From: JAAZFE01 sp034005635
GTDB taxonomy: Bacteria > Verrucomicrobiota > Kiritimatiellia > CAIQIC01 > Lenti-01
Direction: 5' to 3'
DNA: 37,996 bases
Assembly (NCBI GenBank): GCA_034005635.1
Contig: JAVEUJ010000006.1
Location: 1-37,996 of the forward strand
A program made the position numbers and the translations under genes. Below the pieces are notes generated by a model. It saw only the letters and a list, made by a program, of their open reading frames with translations, had not been told where the DNA came from and ran no database searches. Positions 31,624-37,996 of this stretch are shown here, one piece after another; position 1 is the first letter of the stretch; each line of letters starts with the position of its first letter.

Positions 31624-33030
31624 ATGAAATGGCATTTTCTCGGCGGCGTGAGTCAAGTCACCGGCTCCAAACACATCCTCGAAACCGGTACGACCCACCT
31701 CTTGTTTGACTGCGGCCTCTTTCAGGGCCGCCGCAAAGAAGCCAACGAGATCAACCGCAACCTGGGTTTTGCCCCCAACTCCATCGCTGCCATGGTGCTG
31801 TCGCATGCCCACATCGATCACTGCGGCAACATCCCCACCCTTGCCCAGCAGGGCTATCGCAACCCTATCCACGCCACCACCGCCACGGCCGACCTCCTGC
31901 CGATTATGCTGCGCGATTCTGCCCGCATCCATGAATCCGACGCCGCCTACCTGAACCAGAAGACCAACCGCCGCGGCCTGCCCCAGATCATCCCCCTCTA
32001 CACGAGCGAAGATGCCGAGGCCGCCATCCGGCTGATTCAGCCTCACAAGTATCAAACGCCCGTCTCTCTCCCCGGCGGCGTCTCCTTCGTTCATATGGAT
32101 GCCGGCCACATTCTTGGTGCCGCTCTGGCACGCATCGAAATTCCCCGACCGGAAAAAACACCGCTGCGCGTCGGCCTGGCCTTCGACCTCGGCCGCTATA
32201 ACCTCCCCCTCCTCAACGACCCGGTTCAGATGCACGATATCGATATCCTCATCTGCGAAAGCACCTACGGCAACCGCCACCATACCGACGCCCGCAACGA
32301 GGGCGAAGACCTCCGCCTCGCCATCACCCGCACCCTCGGCCGCGGCGGCAAGGTCCTCATCCCCACTTTTGCTCTCGGCCGCGCTCAGGAAATCATCTAT
32401 CTCATCGCCCAACTTCGCGACCGCGGCGACATCCCCGATGTCCCCGTCTACCTCGACAGCCCTATGGCCCAGGCCATCTCTCGCGTCTTCGAAGATAACA
32501 AACCCTACCTCGACGAGGACTATCACGCCCTGCGCAAACGCATGGGCTCCATCATGACCGCCAAATGGCTCACTTTTACCGAATCCGTCGCAGAGTCCAA
32601 AGCCATCACATCCTCCACTAATCCCTCTATCGTTCTTGCCGCTTCCGGCATGTGCGAACATGGCCGCATCCTCCATCACCTCAAACATGGTATTGAAAAT
32701 GAGCGCAACAGCGTTCTCCTGGTTGGCTACCAAGCCGTCCATACCCTCGGCCGCCGCCTACAAAACGGCGAAAAAATAGTCCGGATCTTCGGTGATGAGT
32801 TCACCGTCAAGGCCGAGGTGGAAGCCCTCCGTTCTTTCAGCGCCCACGCCGACCGCACCGAACTCCTGCGCTATGCCCGCGATGCCAAACCCCGTCATGT
32901 CTTTCTGGTCCACGGCGAACAGGATCAGCGCGAATCTTTCGCCGACCTATTGCGCCAGGAACTCCGTGTGGATGTCCACCTGCCCAACAATGGCGATGTG
33001 GTCGACTTCGAGGAACTCCAAATCCCATGA
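31624..33030 (+). CDS. Beta-CASP metallo-beta-lactamase-fold RNase-like protein
   Basis: 468 residues. The metallo-beta-lactamase core shows HAHIDH at 61-66 (SHAHIDHCGNIP), the DAGHILGAA motif and LAFDLGRYN. The beta-CASP cap follows (IPTFALGRAQEIIYLI, DSPMA, VLAASGMCEHGRILHHLK, VGYQAVHTLGRRL) and the last metal His region SFSAHADRTELL and FLVHGEQDQ. This is the COG1236 type, related to CPSF73 and archaeal or bacterial RNA-processing exo/endonucleases. The RNA target in bacteria is largely untested. The stop overlaps the start of era (ATGA), linking it with a ribosome assembly factor and suggesting a role in rRNA or mRNA processing. Confidence 0.93.
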   Translation: MKWHFLGGVSQVTGSKHILETGTTHLLFDCGLFQGRRKEANEINRNLGFAPNSIAAMVLSHAHIDHCGNIPTLAQQGYRNPIHATTATADLLPIMLRDSARIHESDAAYLNQKTNRRGLPQIIPLYTSEDAEAAIRLIQPHKYQTPVSLPGGVSFVHMDAGHILGAALARIEIPRPEKTPLRVGLAFDLGRYNLPLLNDPVQMHDIDILICESTYGNRHHTDARNEGEDLRLAITRTLGRGGKVLIPTFALGRAQEIIYLIAQLRDRGDIPDVPVYLDSPMAQAISRVFEDNKPYLDEDYHALRKRMGSIMTAKWLTFTESVAESKAITSSTNPSIVLAASGMCEHGRILHHLKHGIENERNSVLLVGYQAVHTLGRRLQNGEKIVRIFGDEFTVKAEVEALRSFSAHADRTELLRYARDAKPRHVFLVHGEQDQRESFADLLRQELRVDVHLPNNGDVVDFEELQIP

Positions 33031-33962
33031 GTGACCCCACCCCACCCCCATTTCGCGCCGGTATCGCCGCCATCGTCGGCCGCGCCAACAGCGGTAAATC
33101 TTCCCTGCTCAATGCCCTGCTCGGCGAACAGGTCTCGGTGGTCTCCCCCGTGGCCCAGACCACTCGCCGCCCTGTTCGCGGCATTCTCAACGAGGATCAC
33201 CTCCAAGTCGTCTTCCTTGATACTCCCGGCATCCGCCAAGCCTCCCATTCGCTGAGTTCCATGCTCAACCGCACCGCCCGCGGCCTCGTCACCGGCTCCG
33301 ACGCCGTCGTGCTCCTGTTCGACGCCTCCATCCACCCCCAGGATGAAGACCGCGGCTGGATGAAAAAACTCTCCCGCGAAAGTGAACCCATCTTCGCCGT
33401 GCTCAACAAAAGCGACTTGGGCCTGCGCCGCCGCGCCTATGAAGAGGCCTGGGCCGAAGTCATCGAGAAAAATCGCGCCAAAGACCCCGATTTCTCCCCC
33501 CCCCCCCTCCGCTGGTTCGAAACCTCTGCGGCAACAGGCCAAGGCCTGCCCGAACTCCTCGACGCCCTCCGCCAGGCCATGCCCGAGTCCCCGGCACTCT
33601 TTCCACCCGACATGCTCACGGACGACCCCCAACCCTTTTTCATCGCCGATGTCATTCGCGCCCAGATTAATTTTCGGCTCAAGGCTGAACTACCCCACGC
33701 CATCGCTGTTGCCGTCGATCAGATCGACGATGCCGAAACGCTCGTGACCATCACTGCCACCATTTACGTTGAAAAAAGTTCCCAGCGGCCCATTGTCATT
33801 GGTAAACAAGCCAAGATGATCCGCGACATCCGCCACGCTGCCCAAAAAGACCTCACCGCCATCTACGGTAAACCCCACAAACTTGAACTCTGGGTCAAGG
33901 TGGAACCCAACTGGTCCCGCAACTATTGGCTCCTCAAAAAATTTGGCTACGTCAACGCCTGA
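33027..33962 (+). CDS. era: GTPase Era, variant KH motif
   Basis: 311 residues. Era binds the 3' end of 16S rRNA during 30S maturation. GTPase motifs: G1 GRANSGKSS, G2 around QTTRRPVRG, G3 DTPG, G4 NKSD, G5 ETSAATG. The C-terminal KH domain has VEKSSQRPIVIGKQAKMIRDIRHAAQKDL and ends with LELWVKVEPNWSRN, both typical of Era. In the RNA-binding GxxG loop the second Gly is Ala (G259-K-Q-A262; E. coli has GNKG). The NKSDL and KH context leave little doubt about the family. The start overlaps the preceding metallo-hydrolase stop. Confidence 0.95.
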   Translation: MSDPTPPPFRAGIAAIVGRANSGKSSLLNALLGEQVSVVSPVAQTTRRPVRGILNEDHLQVVFLDTPGIRQASHSLSSMLNRTARGLVTGSDAVVLLFDASIHPQDEDRGWMKKLSRESEPIFAVLNKSDLGLRRRAYEEAWAEVIEKNRAKDPDFSPPPLRWFETSAATGQGLPELLDALRQAMPESPALFPPDMLTDDPQPFFIADVIRAQINFRLKAELPHAIAVAVDQIDDAETLVTITATIYVEKSSQRPIVIGKQAKMIRDIRHAAQKDLTAIYGKPHKLELWVKVEPNWSRNYWLLKKFGYVNA

Positions 33963-34043
33963 ACCGGGATTGTCACGCGTCGCCGCTAGAGCATTTTAAG
34001 ATATTGTATAGCCATGCTCCGACTCTAAATAGCCGCGGCTCAC

Positions 34044-34139
34044 TCCGCCACGGGCGGACAAGCCGGAGAGGGTTCGCCCTACCAACGGCGTGCAATTTCG
34101 ACTTTGGGTAGGACGAGGCTGCCTGTCCGCCGTGGCGGA
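34044..34139. repeat. Long imperfect inverted repeat
   Basis: Arms TCCGCCACGGGCGGACA (34044-34060) and TGTCCGCCGTGGCGGA (34124-34139) pair with one bulge. Inside them TCGCCCTACC and GGGTAGGACGA pair partly. The whole could form a hairpin of about 95 nt. Confidence 0.7.
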
Positions 34140-34208
34140 TCCCTGCCAAGCCGGGCTGTTTTGATCAGCGCAGCAACCTTCGCCAGGAACGTCCTGCGAT
34201 CCCCATTC

Positions 34209-34270
34209 TGAATCCTGAACCCTGAACCCTGGCTCCTTGCTCCTGGCTCCTGCCCCCTGCCCCCTGGCTT
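34209..34270 (-). repeat. Degenerate heptamer tandem array
   Basis: On the minus strand about nine 7-nt units follow the pattern NNCAGGR, shifting from GCCAGGG/GGCAGGG through GCCAGGA to TTCAGGG and TTCAGGA. The step of seven is kept throughout. Confidence 0.8.
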
Positions 34271-34282
34271 CCAAATCCTTCT

Positions 34283-34723
34283 TCACCCCGGCCGCTCGAT
34301 CGTTATCAGCCGAGACTCGTCACCCGCCGATCCCGCCGCCAGCCTCACATGCCAACATCCCTCTGGCAACAACTCCCCCAACCGTTCCGCCCACTCGATT
34401 GCCACCACCCCGTCGAAATACTCCAAATAATCCTCCACCCCTAACCCAAAAGCATCGGCAGCTCCTCGCAGACGATACAGATCAATGTGAGCCAATCCCC
34501 GCCGGCCCCGATATTCGTTGATCAACGTAAACGTCGGACTCCCCACCGGCCGCCGCACGCCCAGGGCTTTAGCCAGCCCCTGCACAAAACACGTCTTGCC
34601 TGTACCCAAATCGCCATGCAGGCAAACCACAGCCCCATCCGGCAATTCAGCCTCCAGACGCGCCGCCAGCGCCTGCGTCTCCGTCGCTGATGTTGTCTCA
34701 ATCTGACTCTGAATTTGCTTCAT
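34283..34723 (-). CDS. tsaE: tRNA threonylcarbamoyladenosine biosynthesis ATPase
   Basis: 146 residues from the ATG at 34723, with a GGAGGGTGGG stretch ahead. TsaE is the P-loop ATPase that turns over the TsaBD complex making t6A37 in tRNA. Walker A at 37-44 (GDLGTGKT), then GSPTFTLINEY, LAHIDLYRL and the acidic VVAIEWAERLGELLPEGCWHVRL are typical. Length matches the family. It is monocistronic, convergent with era and divergent from the kinase gene, with the second hairpin repeat in the region between. tsaB and tsaD are not in the window. Confidence 0.95.
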   Translation of the reverse strand: MKQIQSQIETTSATETQALAARLEAELPDGAVVCLHGDLGTGKTCFVQGLAKALGVRRPVGSPTFTLINEYRGRRGLAHIDLYRLRGAADAFGLGVEDYLEYFDGVVAIEWAERLGELLPEGCWHVRLAAGSAGDESRLITIERPG

Positions 34724-34774
34724 AGCTGCCCACCCTCCCAAATTTTATCCCCCAACGCAATTCCCGCATTCCCA

Positions 34775-34838
34775 ATTCTAATATTCATTGGCTGACCCCA
34801 TTTCGCCAAATGGGGTCAGCCAATGAATCTTAGAGTTT
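34775..34838. repeat. Dispersed palindromic repeat, copy 2
   Basis: Same 17-bp arms and flanks as 4493-4556. Here the centre continues the stem (ATTT-cgcc-AAAT), giving a 21-bp stem with a 4-nt loop. It lies between the divergent tsaE and kinase genes, 75 bp ahead of the kinase ATG. Confidence 0.9.
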
Positions 34839-34913
34839 GCGTGGTGCCGCAATTCCGTTGCGGTGGAATTTAGCAGTTTGCTTTCCCACGCGTTTGCCGC
34901 AAAATGCCTCTTT

Positions 34914-37211
34914 ATGGAAACTGACATTCGGTCATCCAGTCAACCCGAACTTCCGGGCTACGAGATTCTCCAGCGCCTGGGCACTGGGGGCACAGCCACG
35001 GTCTGGCTCGCCCGCCAGCGTTCCCTTGATCGCGTCGTGGCAATCAAGGTGCTATCGCCCAAACTGCTTGCCGATCCGGAAGCCCGGATCCAGTTTCAGG
35101 AAGAAGCACGTGCGGCGGCCAAAATTTCCCAAGCGGCTATTGTCAGTATCTTGGACTTCGGTGAACACGAAGGCCGACTCTATTATGTCATGGAATATGT
35201 GGCCGGCACCAACCTAGCCGAGTGGATTTTGCAAAACCAGCGCATGGCCCACGGCCAAGCCCTCAAGCTCGCCGAGATCATTGCCAGCGCCCTCGACACA
35301 GTTTGGCGCGAAACCTCCCTGATCCACTGCGACATCAAGCCCGGCAACATTCTGCTCGGTGCCGATGGCGCGGTGAAGCTGACGGACTTGGGCCTGGCGC
35401 GTATAGCCGGCTCCGCCGCCACCCGCGATGCCTCCGAAAACATCGAGGGCACTCCCTCGTATATTGCTCCCGAGCAGATCGAAGGCCTCGAACCCGACTG
35501 CCGCTCCGACATCTATTCGCTGGGCCTCACGCTCTATCATCTCCTCACCGGCAACCCGCCGTTTGAGGGCCGTTCGCTGCACGACATTCTCGACGCCCAG
35601 CAATCCGATTATCTTCCCGACCCCTGCGACCTGCTGCCGCGCCTGCCAGTCTCCTACGGCTGGCTGCTGGCGAAAATGACCGCCAAGAACCCCGCTAAAC
35701 GCCAGCAAAGTTGGACTGAAGTACTCAAGGACATCCATCAGATTAAAAACGGCAAATCGCCCCTGCCCCCCTATCCCGGTGAGGACGAAAGCACCATCCT
35801 GCTCAATCCTCGCCATCGCCCGGCCGCACGCGCTAATACCATCAATTTGTCGGCCGCTGGCATAAAATCTATTACGCTCACAGCCTCCCATGAGGCCATG
35901 ATTAGCCGCCAAAAGCGCGGATCAGCTTCCGCGGCGGCCTCTTCCAGTGGGGGTTTCTTCCGCTTCCTGTTCTTCTTGGCATTTCTTGCTGCCGTTCTGG
36001 GCGGCATCTGGTTTTTTGCCTTCAGAGGCCACCCCGACCGCATCGCCCAATTCAAAGCCGCCCTTCATGGCAAGCCTCTTCACGTTGCCCAGGCGCCAGA
36101 TCCCACGGCAAGCGAGTCTGAGCAGACCGCCCCCTCCCCCTCGCCTGCCGAGTCGACCGCGGAGGTTCTGCCACCGGGGCCCGAGGACTTCTCCGCTGGA
36201 ACGGGCACCATCACCCCTGGCGCTTGGAACCATCCCGGCTTCATTCAGGCCGCCAACTTATTCAACGAAACATTGGCCAGCTATCAGGAACATCTGAAAA
36301 AGCCTGACCCCGCTGATTCGACGTTGACCGGCCTGATTGCCGACGCCCAATATGCGGCGCTGCTGTTTGAAACCATTCGTATAGACGCCCCCGAATCTGT
36401 ACCCGTCACCTACTATGCCAACCAGTGCTATCAACTGGTCAACGACCTGCGCCGTGCCCGGATGACACCGGAAGCGAAGAGTAATCGGCATGCTTTAGCC
36501 CCTAAAAAACGCCATCCTGACTTGGCCCCCTACCCCACCCCTGAGTTTGATCCCACCGATCCCTTCGCAATGCGCCAAGCGCAATACGGTTATGCCTGGG
36601 ATACCCTGCCCGCTCCGATTGACCGTCCGGAAACAACCGAATTTATTCTGCTGCTCTCCGCTATTGCTGAACCCTCACCAGATACTCGCCTCCAAGCCGG
36701 GTTATATCTGCATGGTCCCCTGCGCTGTCTCATGAGCCAGGAAGATGCCCGTCAGATACTAAAGGTTAAACCCGAACCCCGGACCCCCATTGAAGGCGCC
36801 CCCTTCCCCTACGGTGGATTTTTCCAGTACACGAACCCGGCCGGCGCCCTCGGCTCCATTGGCCCTGGTCAACCGACGTATTCGCATGTGCGGCTGATTA
36901 CCGACTCCGAAGACCTGCTGGTCGCGGTGCAGCTCATTGATGAACACCCCACTCCCCCACTGCAAACATCCCCTCTGGCTTTTTCAACTGCCTCCAAAAT
37001 TATGGACTTTGTCACCGGCCAAACCCTGCCCCAGAAGGGTGATATCCGCGCCCACCACACCACCCTGCGCGGCGCTGGCACATTGCGAATCGACTCCGAA
37101 GTCGCTGATTTCACGGCGGAATCCGATCCTACGCCCGTGTTTCGTTCTGTGCTGCTACTGCCGCAACCGGTCGCTAATAATCTATTATATCACCTGCTAG
37201 GTTCTCGCTGA
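34914..37211 (+). CDS. Transmembrane Ser/Thr protein kinase (Hanks type)
   Basis: 765 residues from the ATG at 34914; a GTG at 34863 would add 17 residues without homology. The kinase domain covers about residues 15-280: GTGGTATVWLAR, K45 in VAIKVL, catalytic loop HCDIKPGNIL (H138, D140), DLGLAR (D158) and GTPSYIAPEQ. It is a non-RD kinase (Cys where Arg is common) with DLG for DFG. A linker and one membrane helix (about 348-370, FFRFLFFLAFLAAVLGGIWFFAF) lead to about 390 extracytoplasmic residues with a Pro/Ser-rich stretch (PTASESEQTAPSPSPAES) and an unrecognised mixed domain. No PASTA repeats are seen. The following DUF364 protein starts 14 bp downstream and is probably co-expressed. Confidence 0.9.
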   Translation: METDIRSSSQPELPGYEILQRLGTGGTATVWLARQRSLDRVVAIKVLSPKLLADPEARIQFQEEARAAAKISQAAIVSILDFGEHEGRLYYVMEYVAGTNLAEWILQNQRMAHGQALKLAEIIASALDTVWRETSLIHCDIKPGNILLGADGAVKLTDLGLARIAGSAATRDASENIEGTPSYIAPEQIEGLEPDCRSDIYSLGLTLYHLLTGNPPFEGRSLHDILDAQQSDYLPDPCDLLPRLPVSYGWLLAKMTAKNPAKRQQSWTEVLKDIHQIKNGKSPLPPYPGEDESTILLNPRHRPAARANTINLSAAGIKSITLTASHEAMISRQKRGSASAAASSSGGFFRFLFFLAFLAAVLGGIWFFAFRGHPDRIAQFKAALHGKPLHVAQAPDPTASESEQTAPSPSPAESTAEVLPPGPEDFSAGTGTITPGAWNHPGFIQAANLFNETLASYQEHLKKPDPADSTLTGLIADAQYAALLFETIRIDAPESVPVTYYANQCYQLVNDLRRARMTPEAKSNRHALAPKKRHPDLAPYPTPEFDPTDPFAMRQAQYGYAWDTLPAPIDRPETTEFILLLSAIAEPSPDTRLQAGLYLHGPLRCLMSQEDARQILKVKPEPRTPIEGAPFPYGGFFQYTNPAGALGSIGPGQPTYSHVRLITDSEDLLVAVQLIDEHPTPPLQTSPLAFSTASKIMDFVTGQTLPQKGDIRAHHTTLRGAGTLRIDSEVADFTAESDPTPVFRSVLLLPQPVANNLLYHLLGSR

Positions 37212-37225
37212 AAGGCTGTTTGCGC

Positions 37226-37951
37226 ATGACCATCCTCGACCATTTGATATCCACCCTCGACGTCGACACCCCCGTCCGCGACATCCGTCTGGGCGTCTTC
37301 CACACCGCCGTGCTGACCCGTCGCTGCGGGCTCGCCGCCAGCCTGCCGCGTGATGCCCTGCGCCAAACCCCGCCCATGGTCCGGGAACCCGGCCAACTCC
37401 TGGATTGGACGGCGGAGGCTCTGGTTGGCCTGGCCCGTTCGGAGCACCTTCTCGAAGCCGCCATGGGCATGGCTACCCTAAATTCCCTGCTGGAGGTAGA
37501 CGAAACTGCCTGCCAAGAGCTCAATGCCTCCGAACTCATTTTAGAAAAAGGACGCGACCGCAATGTCGTGGTGGTTGGTCATTTTCCGTTCCTGCCGAAG
37601 GTCCGCGATATTGCCCGCAACTTGTGGGTGCTGGAAAAGAATCCCCGCGAAGGCGATCACCCCGCGGAGCAAGCCGGAGAATGGATTCCGCAAGCCGACG
37701 TTGTCGCCATCACGGGGACCACCCTCACCAATCACACCTTGGAATCTCTGCTGCCCCTGTGCCGACCGGAGGCTTTTGTGATTCTGCTCGGCGACACCGC
37801 CCCCCTTTCCCCCATCTTATTTGACTACGGCATTACAGCCATCTCCGGCACCGTGGCCGATCAACCCGAGGTCGTCCTGCGCCACATCTCCCAAGGTGCC
37901 ACCTACCGCCAAATCCGCGGCATCCGCCGCCTCACTCTGCTCAAACCCTGA
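37226..37951 (+). CDS. DUF4213/DUF364 protein (putative heavy-metal chelation family)
   Basis: 241 residues from the ATG at 37226; a TTG at 37220 is an alternative closer to AAAGG. The N-terminal part (LGVFHTAVLTRRCGLAASL, LLEAAMGMATLNSLLE) matches DUF4213, an enolase-N-like fold; the C-terminal part (DRNVVVVGHFPFL, LWVLEKNPREGDHP, ADVVAITGTTLTNHTLESLLPLC, FVILLGDTAPLSP) matches the Rossmann-like DUF364. In other organisms such proteins lie near molybdate, metal or siderophore genes and are thought to bind a metal-containing ligand, but none has a firm role here. It follows the kinase gene at 14 bp. A weak hairpin (CCCATCGGC / GCCGATTGGG, 37954-37976) after its stop might be a terminator. Confidence 0.87.
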   Translation: MTILDHLISTLDVDTPVRDIRLGVFHTAVLTRRCGLAASLPRDALRQTPPMVREPGQLLDWTAEALVGLARSEHLLEAAMGMATLNSLLEVDETACQELNASELILEKGRDRNVVVVGHFPFLPKVRDIARNLWVLEKNPREGDHPAEQAGEWIPQADVVAITGTTLTNHTLESLLPLCRPEAFVILLGDTAPLSPILFDYGITAISGTVADQPEVVLRHISQGATYRQIRGIRRLTLLKP

Positions 37952-37996
37952 CGCCCATCGGCAGTGGGCCGATTGGGTATTGATTTAATAACGCAG

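Larger units (their letters stand above)
33963..34282. other. Non-coding convergent region with inverted repeat and heptamer array
   Basis: 320 bp between the convergent genes era and tsaE. It contains the large inverted repeat at 34044-34139 and the 7-nt periodic stretch at 34209-34270. No T-rich terminator and no credible gene. Confidence 0.65.

Noticed and set aside
34863..34913. GTG start adding 17 residues to the kinase
   Set aside because: The added residues resemble nothing in kinases, and the ATG at 34914 is nearer to the kinase domain start.

Overview
The window is a GC-rich, gene-dense bacterial chromosome segment from a draft or metagenome assembly; it contains a 100-N scaffold gap. 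No rRNA or tRNA genes and no CRISPR array were seen. The bacterium is Gram-negative: it has Kdo and heptose synthesis (kdsA, hldD), Lpt export genes and several lipoproteins. Combined with an HPr kinase/HPr/enzyme I module, a ParE of the type familiar from Bacteroidetes, and intergenic 'phrase' repeats, this suggests the PVC group (Kiritimatiellota, Verrucomicrobiota or Lentisphaerota). That placement is inference; no marker gene in the window proves it.

Layout. 1-1038 (-): a two-component pair (OmpR-type regulator and truncated sensor kinase). 1175-4362 (+): a tightly overlapping four-gene operon of an isoprenoid-synthase-fold protein, a UbiE/MenG-like methyltransferase, a secreted Cache-like protein and an NAD(P)-binding reductase. 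4363-4874: non-coding, with a 46-nt hairpin that recurs 30 kb away. 4875-5486 (+): a conserved two-TM protein. 5492-7623 (-): dacA-like and queA, overlapping by 4 bp. 7807-9000 (-): metK with a clear terminator. 9050-16177 (-): hldD-kdsA-lptC-lptA-lptB-hpf-hprK-ptsH-ptsI, which joins LPS synthesis and export to ribosome hibernation and a regulatory PTS. A possible 55-aa ORF lies in front of hldD.

16390-18057 (+) is a TGS-containing uridine-kinase-like protein. 18338-19423 (-) is a MurG/arabinokinase-type glycosyltransferase; between these convergent genes lie two AT-rich palindromes. 19540-22445 (+) holds sppA and a parE-like gene. 22446-23511 is mostly non-coding, with a small DksA/TraR zinc-finger gene, a helically phased array of palindromes, and the scaffold gap flanked by identical 99-bp sequences. 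23512-28544 (-) is a six-gene operon of exported proteins (COG3014-like lipoprotein, PEGA protein, YcfL, LpoB, LA_2272-type repeat protein, FlgT-C-like protein). It is the best candidate for a poorly described envelope system.

28551-30486 (+) carries tatD and a variant nagB. 30487-31623 is a gene-free island of degenerate short-period repeats. 31624-33962 (+) carries a beta-CASP metallo-hydrolase and era. 34283-34723 (-) is tsaE. 34914-37951 (+) is a transmembrane Ser/Thr kinase followed by a DUF4213/DUF364 protein. Most genes are in short operons with 1-14 bp overlaps (ATGA or GTGA), implying translational coupling.
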